Below are positions 54,297 to 61,574 of a stretch of 64,000 nt of DNA, in pieces. Under the pieces are notes generated by a model. That model was not told where the DNA came from and searched no databases. It saw only the letters and a list, made by a program, of their open reading frames with translations. This DNA is from Candidatus Methanoplasma cognatum. Lineage in GTDB: Archaea; Thermoplasmatota; Thermoplasmata; Methanomassiliicoccales; Methanomethylophilaceae. The stretch's first letter is position 1; every line of letters starts with the position of its first letter. Made by a program: the position numbers and the translations under genes. The stretch lies in NCBI GenBank assembly GCA_009777615.1, contig WRLM01000002.1, positions 1 to 64,000 on the forward strand. The letters run 5' to 3'.

Positions 54297-55616
54297 ATGG
54301 CAATCCCAAAGGACATAAGGATAGATCTGCCGCCGGAAGGGATACCCAAAAAGTGGTATAATCTTGCAGCAGACATAGGGCAGTTGGAGCCTCCGCTCAA
54401 CCCCGGAACAAAGAAACCCGCCTCGCCGGAGGATTTCGAAGCGATCTTCTGCAAAGAGATCATAAGACAGGAAGGCTCGACCGAACGCTATATCAACATC
54501 CCTGAGGAAGTGAGGGACAATCTGGTCTACCTCAACCGCCCGGCACCGCTCCAGAGGGCATACAGGCTTGAGAGACATCTCAAAACACCTGCAAAGATAT
54601 ACTTCAAAAGAGAGGATATGAGCCCCCTCGGAAGCCACAAGGGCAACACCGCCCTCGCGCAGGCATATTTCAACGCGGAGGCGGGGATACACACGCTCAC
54701 CACGGAGACCGGCGCGGGCCAATGGGGAACCGCCTTGTCGATGGTGTCGAACCTGTTCGATATCGACTGCACAGTGTTCATGGTCAGGGGCAGCTACCAA
54801 CAGAAACCGACGAGGAAGGCCCTCATGCGCACATACGGCGCGACGGTTCATGCTTCGCCGAGCCCACAGACCGAATTCGGGAAGAAGGTCCTGAAGGAGC
54901 ATCCAGAGACGACCGGATCTTTGGGGATAGCGATATCCGAAGCCTGCGAGATGGCGGCGAAGGACCCGAATATCTGTTATTCGCTGGGAAGCGTGCTCAA
55001 CCATGTTATGCTCCATCAGACCGTGATCGGTCAGGAGACGATCGAGCAGATGAAGATAGGCGAGATAGATCCGGACTACATGATAGCATGCGCCGGCGGA
55101 GGGTCCAACTTCGGAGGGTTTGCATTCCCTATGCTCGGAGAGAGGATCAAAGGCAAGACAGACTGTCAGTTCATTGCAGCGGAGTCGAAGGCCGCCCCGT
55201 CCCTTACGGAAGGGGAGTTCAAGTACGACTTCGGGGACACGGCGGGATTCACCCCTCTGCTGATGATGTACACCCTCGGACAGGAATTCATTCCCAAAGG
55301 GATACACGCCGGAGGGCTGAGGTACCATGGGATGGCCCCGCTTGTGTCCGCCGCTATGGACAAAGGGCTGATAACCGCCAGGGCCTATGAACAGCTGGAG
55401 ACGTTCGAAGCTGGGATGACCTTCTCAAGGACGGAAGGTATGGTCCCGGCGCCGGAGTCATGCCATGCGGTGAAAGCGGCCATCGATATCGCCCTCGAGT
55501 GCAAGAAGACCAAAGAGGAGAAGACGATCGTGTTCTGCATGTCGGGACACGGGATGCTGGACCTATACGGATACGAGCAGTACCTGGATGGGACGATGCA
55601 GGATTCGTCTTTCTGA
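54297..55616 (+). CDS. trpB2: Tryptophan synthase beta chain-like protein (TrpB2)
   Basis: 439 residues, longer than TrpB1 as is usual for the TrpB2 group. The PLP lysine lies in SPLGSHKGNTA, the phosphate-binding loop in CAGGGSNFGG, and TETGAGQWGTALS is conserved. It condenses indole with serine (or O-phosphoserine in some archaea) to make tryptophan. It stands alone without TrpA or other trp genes, which fits an indole-salvage role. Codon use matches the neighbours. The mRNA is probably leaderless, with candidate TRP boxes in the promoter. Confidence 0.9.
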   Translation: MAIPKDIRIDLPPEGIPKKWYNLAADIGQLEPPLNPGTKKPASPEDFEAIFCKEIIRQEGSTERYINIPEEVRDNLVYLNRPAPLQRAYRLERHLKTPAKIYFKREDMSPLGSHKGNTALAQAYFNAEAGIHTLTTETGAGQWGTALSMVSNLFDIDCTVFMVRGSYQQKPTRKALMRTYGATVHASPSPQTEFGKKVLKEHPETTGSLGIAISEACEMAAKDPNICYSLGSVLNHVMLHQTVIGQETIEQMKIGEIDPDYMIACAGGGSNFGGFAFPMLGERIKGKTDCQFIAAESKAAPSLTEGEFKYDFGDTAGFTPLLMMYTLGQEFIPKGIHAGGLRYHGMAPLVSAAMDKGLITARAYEQLETFEAGMTFSRTEGMVPAPESCHAVKAAIDIALECKKTKEEKTIVFCMSGHGMLDLYGYEQYLDGTMQDSSF

Positions 55617-55642
55617 TCAAAAGTGAACGAACAACAAAAACA

Positions 55643-55668
55643 AGGCGGAAACCGCCTGCCTTTATTTT
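55643..55668 (+). terminator. Terminator after trpB2
   Basis: AGGCGG-AAA-CCGCCT (55643-55657), a perfect 6-bp stem, followed by GCCTTTATTTTT. It lies 27 bp after the trpB2 stop. Confidence 0.65.
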
Positions 55669-55761
55669 TAATACCCAGACTGTTCGATTTTTATTACATT
55701 GTCATTATTTCTTTAAATTCCAATCATATTTTAAACACATTTAATAAAAAGGAAAGATGCG

Positions 55762-56110
55762 ATGCGACCCACTGCAACACAGACTCAAAACGGCGGTGCG
55801 CAAAAGTCACTTTCGGAAGATTCGGAGACCCCCTATAAAGACATATATAACCGCGCAGGGGTTTGTTTCTTTGCCGTTGGATGGGAAGCCCGGTTCGGAG
55901 TCTTCCTAGAGACGGCGAACCGGGACCATCAGGCAGGAGGTGTTTTTATAACAACCGAAAAGCGCAATGGCTCCGTCATTGTTCGTATTCGGGTTGGCGA
56001 AGTGATCGTTACGGTCACTATCAAAGACCCTTAAACGGACCTTTTCGCCTGGTCCGCGTTAAGGACCCGGTCCCCTTGGGGATCGTTATTCCTCTGCCAA
56101 TGGATTAATC
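55762..56110 (+). other. Structured intergenic region with an uncertain 90-codon frame
   Basis: Between trpB2 and endA. A TATA-like CATATATAACC (55841-55851) is followed by a 9-bp perfect stem CCCGGTTCG (55889-55897)/CGAACCGGG (55916-55924), and by a second hairpin AACGGACC (56034-56041)/GGTCCGCGTT (56051-56060). An open frame from 55762 to 56034 (after GGAAAG) reads convincingly only near its end (VFITTEKRNGSVIVRIRVGE). The two readings conflict, since the TATA lies inside the frame. I favour a structured RNA, without certainty. Confidence 0.3.
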
Positions 56111-56204
56111 GCCCTACGCAAATAAATATTCTTTGTATGCAATTTCAGGCGAAACCTACAAACAAAATGTGTTTCTTTTGATAAAAGATGCAGAACAATA
56201 AAAT

Positions 56205-57278
56205 ATGAACAGATTTCTGTTGATGCATATGCCCGGGGAACTGCGCGAAGACACAGTGGTCATTGAGGATCAGAAGGAGGGGACCCAACTTTACAACAAG
56301 GGAAACTTCGGTTATCCGATGAGAGGAGGCGGTCTGGAGCTGGATCTTATCGAAGCGACGTTCCTGGTGGAATGCGAAAGGCTCCAGGTGATGAAAGATG
56401 GCTCGCCGATGCCATTCGGGGAGATATTCAGGCATTCTTCGACACAGTTCGACAAGTTCGACATATCTTATCTGGTATACCGCGATATGAGGAACCGCGG
56501 TTTCGTCGTAAAGGCGGAAAGCGGCCTTTTCGACCTTTCGGTCTTCCCCAGGGGTTCCACGATGAGCAACTCCCGTCCGCTTTATCTCGTAAGGGCGGTC
56601 TCCGAAAGAGAGACCCTGGATCTGGAAACTTTCTCGGAAGAGGTGTCGCATACCGAAAGCAAGGGGAAGAAGCTTCTCTATGGGGTCGTGGACGAGGAAG
56701 GCGACATAACATACTATCACATGTCCACAAAGAATCTGAGCGGCAGCGCTTTCCACACATCGTCAAAGTATGCCGCAAAAGGCGTTCAGATGGGAGAAAG
56801 GGTGCTGGTGTTCGAAGAAGGTCAGATCGAGCATCTGAGGGGAAAAGGATTCTACGGGAAAATGATGGGCAGCGTTCTTCAGCTGTCGCTCATCGAATGC
56901 TGCTTCCTTATGGAGATGGGGGACATCGAGGTAACGTCCCAGTCAGGAGACAGGATGTCCGCGGAGGAGATAGCGGAACTCGGAGCAAGGACCCAGGAGG
57001 AGTTCGGGCTCAGGCTCGATGCGTTCGGGGACCTCAAGAGGAGAGGAATGGTCGTAAAGACCGGATTCAAGTACGGCGCGCATTTCAGAGTGTACGAGGG
57101 GTCGCCCGACGAGGGCCACGCAAAATACCTGGTGCATTCCGTTCCCAGAGACAAAGTTATGATGTGGCCGGAGATATCCAGGACCGTCAGACTGTCCGGT
57201 GGAGTGAAAAAAGAGATACTCTTTTGCCGGACAGGGGACCCGATGGAATATTTGGAATTCAAATGGTTCAGGCCGTGA
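56205..57278 (+). CDS. endA: tRNA-splicing endonuclease EndA, two-domain form
   Basis: 357 residues, twice the length of the single-domain type: an N-terminal non-catalytic repeat (about 1-165) and a C-terminal catalytic repeat. The catalytic triad is in the latter: Tyr297 in FRVYEG, His305 in DEGHAKYLVH and the Lys of VKKEILF (335/336). The first repeat keeps the fold (GYPMRGGGLELDLIEATFLV) but lacks the triad. Two chains form the alpha2-type enzyme that cuts introns from precursor tRNAs. It has its own promoter and is not in an obvious operon. Confidence 0.92.
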   Translation: MNRFLLMHMPGELREDTVVIEDQKEGTQLYNKGNFGYPMRGGGLELDLIEATFLVECERLQVMKDGSPMPFGEIFRHSSTQFDKFDISYLVYRDMRNRGFVVKAESGLFDLSVFPRGSTMSNSRPLYLVRAVSERETLDLETFSEEVSHTESKGKKLLYGVVDEEGDITYYHMSTKNLSGSAFHTSSKYAAKGVQMGERVLVFEEGQIEHLRGKGFYGKMMGSVLQLSLIECCFLMEMGDIEVTSQSGDRMSAEEIAELGARTQEEFGLRLDAFGDLKRRGMVVKTGFKYGAHFRVYEGSPDEGHAKYLVHSVPRDKVMMWPEISRTVRLSGGVKKEILFCRTGDPMEYLEFKWFRP

Positions 57279-57382
57279 AAGGAGGAACACCCTCTCCTAA
57301 TGCGGGGACGGATTCCGTGTTTTCTGGAACGGGTAACGGATCAAATGATTCATTTGTTGTGTGGTTCATTCGAGGTGCTTAA

Positions 57383-57404
57383 TGACAATACATGGGTATT
57401 GTCA
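57383..57404. promoter_or_regulatory. Perfect palindrome upstream of the second mntA
   Basis: TGACAATAC-ATGG-GTATTGTCA, a 9-bp perfect dyad about 60 bp before the TATA of the MntA gene. It could be an operator for the toxin-antitoxin operon or, less likely, part of the endA terminator, since no T-run follows. Confidence 0.5.
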
Positions 57405-57475
57405 GCGCGACATAGCATTCTGTCACAGGGAGGCTCTAAAGGAAATTATAAAGAGTGCGCGGCAGATATAATATC

Positions 57476-57787
57476 ATGTCCCCGGCAACCAAAAAAAGAC
57501 ACTCCATCGATGAGCTGAGGTCCATAGTTACTCCAGTGGCAGAGAGGTACGGTGTGGGAAAAGTATATCTTTTCGGTTCGGTCGCCAGAGGGGACTATGG
57601 GGAAAGCAGCGATTATGATTTCTGTATCGAGCTTGGCAAGATAAGGGACCTATTTGTCTTATCTGAATTCTTCCTAGACCTCCAGGATGCAGTGGGGTCG
57701 GAAATAGACCTTGTGGACATTAAAGCAGCAAATCCCGATCTTCTCAGCAGCATACTATCCGAAGGCGTGGTTGTCTATGAAGAATGA
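57476..57787 (+). CDS. mntA: MntA-type nucleotidyltransferase antitoxin (second pair)
   Basis: 103 residues from the ATG at 57476, chosen because a TATA-like ATTATAAA (57445-57452) lies 25-30 bp before it and there is no ribosome site (leaderless mRNA); the frame is open to 57455. Motif GSVARG (34-39) with Asp46/Asp48 in ESSDYDFC is intact. It resembles but is well diverged from the MntA at 13.9 kb. Overlaps hepT by 11 bp. Confidence 0.83.
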   Translation: MSPATKKRHSIDELRSIVTPVAERYGVGKVYLFGSVARGDYGESSDYDFCIELGKIRDLFVLSEFFLDLQDAVGSEIDLVDIKAANPDLLSSILSEGVVVYEE

Positions 57788-58121
57788 TGCGGCCTTGATA
57801 AAAATGATATTGGCCTACTGCAATAAAATAGATGACTGTGTCACCTTCTTTGGTGGAGATGAAGAGGACTTCCTCGCAAGCGACATATATCAAAGCAGTT
57901 GCGCTTTTTATATTCTGCAGATAGGGGAGTTAGTAAAGTCCATATCGCCGGAGACAAGGAGCAGCAATGACAACATACGCTGGAAAGGAATAATAGGATT
58001 CAGGAACGTCATCGTTCATAATTATGGCGGCGTGCGGCCAGACGCCCTATGGAACACAATAGTGGAGAAGATTCCCGAATTAAGAAGTGCCTGCGAGGAA
58101 ATAATGGCCGAGATCGAATAA
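57777..58121 (+). CDS. hepT: HepT-type HEPN toxin (second pair)
   Basis: 114 residues from the ATG at 57777. The RX4HXY motif is intact as Arg76, His81 and Tyr83 in FRNVIVHNYGG. The preceding helices (IKMILAYCNKIDDCVTFFGG, AFYILQIGELVKSI) match the DUF86 pattern. The tyrosine that MntA modifies is kept. This copy shares little sequence with the first HepT beyond the motif, so the two pairs probably arrived separately. Confidence 0.83.
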   Translation: MKNDAALIKMILAYCNKIDDCVTFFGGDEEDFLASDIYQSSCAFYILQIGELVKSISPETRSSNDNIRWKGIIGFRNVIVHNYGGVRPDALWNTIVEKIPELRSACEEIMAEIE

Positions 58122-58189
58122 AAGCAGAGTCCTTTTAGATTGAATACATAATCAAAAAAGCAGAAAAGTGTTTTTCGAAGGTGTTTGGG

Positions 58190-59122
58190 TCAGAGTGCGA
58201 TCTCGATGCCGAGCTTCTCCGTGAGTTCCTTGTACCTGTTGCGGATGGTTACCTCGGTGACCCCCGCGACGTCGGCGACCTCTCTCTGGGTCCTGCGCTC
58301 GTTGCAGAGGATGGATGAGATGTAGATGGCCGCAGCGGCGACACCCGTGGGCCCCCTTCCAGAGGTGAGCTCTTTTTCGGATGCGTCCTTCAGTATCTCG
58401 GCGGCTTTGCTCTGGACCTCTCCGCTCAGTTTCAGTTCGGAGCAGAACCTCTGGACGTAGTCCTGGGGTTTGGTGGGCATGAGCTTCAGCTTCAATTCGC
58501 GGGTCATGAACCTGTAGGTGCGGCCGATCTCCTTCCTTCCGACGCGGCTCGAACCGGCGACCTCGTCGAGTGTCCTCGGGACGCCGCACTGCCTGCACGC
58601 TGCATATAGAGATGCTGCGACCACTCCTTCGATGGACCTCCCTCTGATCAGGTTCTTGTTGACCGCTTTCCGGTATATCATGGCCGCCGTTTCCCTGACG
58701 TTCCTCGGAAGTCCCATTGCGGACGCCATCCTGTCAAGTTCGGAAAGCGCAAAAGCGAGGTTCCTTTCCGTGGCATTGGAAACGCGGATCCTCCTCTGCC
58801 ATTTCCTGAGCCTGTACAGCTGGGCCCTGTTCCTGGTGGGGATGCTCTTACCGTAGCTGTCCTTGTTCTTCCAGGAGATCTCGGTCGATAGACCCTTATC
58901 ATGAATGGTATACGTCATCGGGGCGCCGGTGCGCGCTCTCTTCTCTCCCTGCTCGACGTCAAAGGCTCTCCATTCCGGCCCTTGATCTATGAATTGGTCA
59001 TCCAAAACCAATCCGCAGTCCTCGCACAGGAGCTCCCCTCTCTCATAGTCGCGAACAAGATGGTGGCTTCCGCATTCGGGGCAAGCCTCAATCTCTTCTG
59101 TTCCTTCTTTTGTCTTTGCCAT
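58190..59122 (-). CDS. tfb: Transcription initiation factor TFB
   Basis: 310 residues from the ATG at 59122, with AAGGAGAG 6 nt upstream. The N-terminal zinc ribbon has Cys14, Cys17, Cys33 and Cys36 (CPECGSHH...LCEDCG), followed by the B-finger region ([17 protein letters not shown]). Two cyclin folds follow (about 115-205 and 215-305); the second ends [17 protein letters not shown] and has the BRE-binding helix-turn-helix. TFB bridges TBP-bound promoters and RNA polymerase. It overlaps gar1 by 35 bp, the typical archaeal pairing. Confidence 0.95.
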   Translation of the reverse strand: MAKTKEGTEEIEACPECGSHHLVRDYERGELLCEDCGLVLDDQFIDQGPEWRAFDVEQGEKRARTGAPMTYTIHDKGLSTEISWKNKDSYGKSIPTRNRAQLYRLRKWQRRIRVSNATERNLAFALSELDRMASAMGLPRNVRETAAMIYRKAVNKNLIRGRSIEGVVAASLYAACRQCGVPRTLDEVAGSSRVGRKEIGRTYRFMTRELKLKLMPTKPQDYVQRFCSELKLSGEVQSKAAEILKDASEKELTSGRGPTGVAAAAIYISSILCNERRTQREVADVAGVTEVTIRNRYKELTEKLGIEIAL

Positions 59123-59360
59123 TTCGAGCTCTCCTTGTTATGTACAGTTCCTTACCTTTCAGCCCGCTCAGGACAACGGCGTCGTCGGCCGCCACCGTGA
59201 TGAACGGTTCTTCGATCGGTCCGAATATGCGTTTGACAGTCCCTATCTTATTTTTTTTGGAATCAAAAACAGGATTTCCTATATCGGGGATGTCTTTCGT
59301 GCCTATTACGATGACAATGCCATTGTCTGCGGCCCCATCAGCGATCCCTAAAAATTCCAT
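59088..59360 (-). CDS. gar1: H/ACA RNP protein Gar1
   Basis: 90 residues. A small beta-barrel with [20 protein letters not shown] and [17 protein letters not shown] fits GAR1/NAF1, followed by a basic tail ([15 protein letters not shown]). Gar1 joins Cbf5, Nop10 and L7Ae in guide-directed pseudouridylation of rRNA. It is the first gene of the gar1-tfb unit and overlaps tfb. The stop is inside the tfb start region. Confidence 0.85.
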   Translation of the reverse strand: MEFLGIADGAADNGIVIVIGTKDIPDIGNPVFDSKKNKIGTVKRIFGPIEEPFITVAADDAVVLSGLKGKELYITRRARNGKDKRRNRRD

Positions 59361-59481
59361 TTATTATTCCTCTAAGAAAGGTCCTACCTTATATAGAAAG
59401 GTAGATACATATTATATTTAAATGTTAGGGTTTGATTTAATTAGGATAACTGTTTCATATATAACACATTATCTTATTTAT

Positions 59482-59622
59482 CTGGCGTATGCCTCACATT
59501 GGGGGATATGCTGCCCTTCCGTGCCGGGATCAGGCCGGCAAAGCATACGGGCGGCGGGAACGGCACATCTGTGGCTGGGTTTCGGTGCGGGACCGCGCGG
59601 CCCGGGCCGACAGGGAATCAAG
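59482..59622 (+). ncRNA. Candidate G+C-rich structured RNA
   Basis: A G+C-rich island in an A+T-rich intergenic region, starting about 26 bp below the TATA-like TTCATATATAAC (about 59453-59464). CGTATGC (59486-59492) pairs with GCATACG (59543-59549), enclosing TGCCGG (59522-59527)/CCGGCA (59535-59540). GTGCCG (59521-59526) can also pair with CGGCAC (59561-59566), which would compete. No open frame explains it. I do not see the conserved SRP RNA or RNase P motifs. Confidence 0.4.
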
Positions 59623-59633
59623 TCCGTTGTAAT

Positions 59634-59658
59634 ATATTTAAGTATACAAATGAAATAC
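59634..59658 (+). promoter_or_regulatory. Promoter element of adhesin 2
   Basis: ATATTTAAGTATAC followed by AAATGAAATAC; the same 25 bp recur with one change at 61451-61475. It includes a TATA-like box (ATATTTAAG) and lies about 70-90 bp before the start codon. Confidence 0.6.
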
Positions 59659-59724
59659 ACATGTAGACGTGCTAACAGCCGGTGCTGAAACATATTATAG
59701 TGAAAATGAGGAGGGACCGTCGCA

Positions 59725-61365
59725 GTGAATGGGAACATGCTGAAATCGGGAATGCCCCGCAATCTGATGTTGGCGGTGTTGCTGGTCGCGGCAGTATTGG
59801 TCGTTGCAGGAGCGGTATTTTTGCAGCAGAGGGATAAATCGCCTCAGACGTTATCCGCAGAAGGCATCCCCTACATTAACACAGACGGTACAGTCGGATA
59901 CCAGCTGAATGCGACGGATATCGATCAGGCCTATTTTGCACTCACGCCGTATTTGCTGGACAGTTCAGGCCCGAGCGAAGGCTGGTACTTCGTAAAGGGT
60001 AACATCACTCTTACAAATCCTCTCACAATATCCGGCGATGTCCATCTGATCATAGGGGACGGTTTCACGCTGACTGTCACAAGAGCGACCAACAACGTTA
60101 TCGTCACGTCAGGCAGCCTGTCGTTCTATGCCCAATCAGAGAGAGCGATGGGTAGGATAGTGGTCACCGACGACAACGGCATATCCCTGGCCAGCGGTTG
60201 CGGCCTTGTCAACACAGCTTCGATCACATCCGCATCGCCGAACGGCCACGGCGTACATGCATCCGGCACCGCCGCAATAACAAACGGCGTCACCGGCATC
60301 ATCAGGGGCGGCTCGGATACGATCATGCTTGAAGCCGGCGGCACCGTTAATAATCTCGGCTTGATCACCACCACGGGGGCCTTTGCCTACGGCATTCAGA
60401 CCCTTGCATATGCCGATGTCACGAACTCCGGCAGGATCCAAAGCAACTATAGAGGCATACTCCTGGATGCCGGCGGTGTTATCGAAAACTCCGGCACGAT
60501 CATCGGTACGGATCATGGCGTAGAGGTCGAAAACCATACTGCCGACATAACCAACAAAGCCGCGGGCACCATAGAGGGCGGCGGTGGCGGCATCTCTCTC
60601 GGCCGCGGAGGTACTGTCAACAACTCCGGCATGATCCGCTGTACGGACCTCTACAGCGACGGCATATATGCCAGCAACAATGTCATGATCATAAATTCCG
60701 GTATCATCCAAGGCACTTGGAGCGGCGTAGATCTCACCGGCGGCGGCACTGTTGAAAACTTTGGCACAATAAGAAGCGCGGACATCAATGGCAATGGTAT
60801 CGCCGCCTCCGGCACCGCCGTCACCATTTTCAACACCGGCCTCATCCAAGGCGGAGCATGCAGCATCAGGCTGGACGCAGGCGGCGCTGTTGACAATTTC
60901 GGCAGGATCGTCTCCGCCGATGCAAACGGCAATGCCGTCGAGGCGGGACATGGCACGGCCCCGGTCACCCTCATAAACACCGGTACGATCACCGGCAGCG
61001 TATCCCTTCCCGACCTGGCGAACGACATAACTTTTATGGCCGGTAGCAAAATAGACGGTGACTTCCGCATGGGCACAAACGCGGGTTCCAAACTCACGTT
61101 CGCCGGCGTGTTGGACTCGTCGCTGCAATATTCGGTCATAGTCGGCAATGCGGACATCGGCAACGCTGTGATAGATATTGACGGCACAGGTCTGCCGTCT
61201 TCTTTGGTAGGAGGGGACACTGTCATTCTGATCAACGCCAGCGCAGGGTCGGTCACCGATCCGGCGAACATCAACATCAGCGTAGGCGTGTATGATTTCA
61301 CATTGTCGGTGGAAGACAAACAACTGGTAGCAATGAGCCCCCCTAATAGGGTAACGCCCAGGTGA
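59725..61365 (+). CDS. Adhesin-like beta-helix surface protein
   Basis: 546 residues from a GTG at 59725 (GAGGAGGG upstream); the ATG at 59737 is possible. A signal or anchor (about 12-32, LMLAVLLVAAVLVVAGAVFL) precedes one copy of the module seen at 1-3065: IPYINTDGTVGYQLNATDID, then DSSGPSEGWYFVKGNITL, SGDVHLIIGDGFTLTV, GSLSFYAQSE and a series of NxGxI beta-helix turns (VNNSGMIRCTD, VENFGTIRSAD). The protein ends after a shared C-terminal segment (FTLSVEDKQLVAM). No C-terminal membrane anchor is seen. Attachment or cell-cell contact is likely, by inference. Confidence 0.8.
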   Translation: MNGNMLKSGMPRNLMLAVLLVAAVLVVAGAVFLQQRDKSPQTLSAEGIPYINTDGTVGYQLNATDIDQAYFALTPYLLDSSGPSEGWYFVKGNITLTNPLTISGDVHLIIGDGFTLTVTRATNNVIVTSGSLSFYAQSERAMGRIVVTDDNGISLASGCGLVNTASITSASPNGHGVHASGTAAITNGVTGIIRGGSDTIMLEAGGTVNNLGLITTTGAFAYGIQTLAYADVTNSGRIQSNYRGILLDAGGVIENSGTIIGTDHGVEVENHTADITNKAAGTIEGGGGGISLGRGGTVNNSGMIRCTDLYSDGIYASNNVMIINSGIIQGTWSGVDLTGGGTVENFGTIRSADINGNGIAASGTAVTIFNTGLIQGGACSIRLDAGGAVDNFGRIVSADANGNAVEAGHGTAPVTLINTGTITGSVSLPDLANDITFMAGSKIDGDFRMGTNAGSKLTFAGVLDSSLQYSVIVGNADIGNAVIDIDGTGLPSSLVGGDTVILINASAGSVTDPANINISVGVYDFTLSVEDKQLVAMSPPNRVTPR

Positions 61366-61450
61366 TCGAACGCGCATATCCAAAGGCCCCGATCACTGAG
61401 GTCCATTATTTAAGCAGTTTCGGTCTCAATATAGAAATTGTTTCAGTTAC

Positions 61451-61475
61451 ATATTTATGTATACAAATGAAATAC
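61451..61475 (+). promoter_or_regulatory. Promoter element of adhesin 3
   Basis: ATATTTATGTATAC followed by AAATGAAATAC, 24 of 25 bases identical to 59634-59658, at a similar distance from the ribosome site. The two adhesins are therefore probably controlled together. Confidence 0.6.
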
Positions 61476-61574
61476 CATTATATAGAGCGGTTATGAAACA
61501 GCCGATACGGCTGACACATACGGATTGATGAAGGAGGAGATACCATCGTCATAAAGACAAAAATATCGGAACAC

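Noticed and set aside
56370-57382. 336-codon frame parallel to endA
   Set aside because: Same strand but shifted frame, Arg/Gly-rich, without motif; endA has the catalytic residues.
59482-59622. SRP RNA or RNase P RNA
   Set aside because: The conserved helix-8 GGAA/AGCAG motif and the RNase P conserved blocks are not present, and the element is too short.
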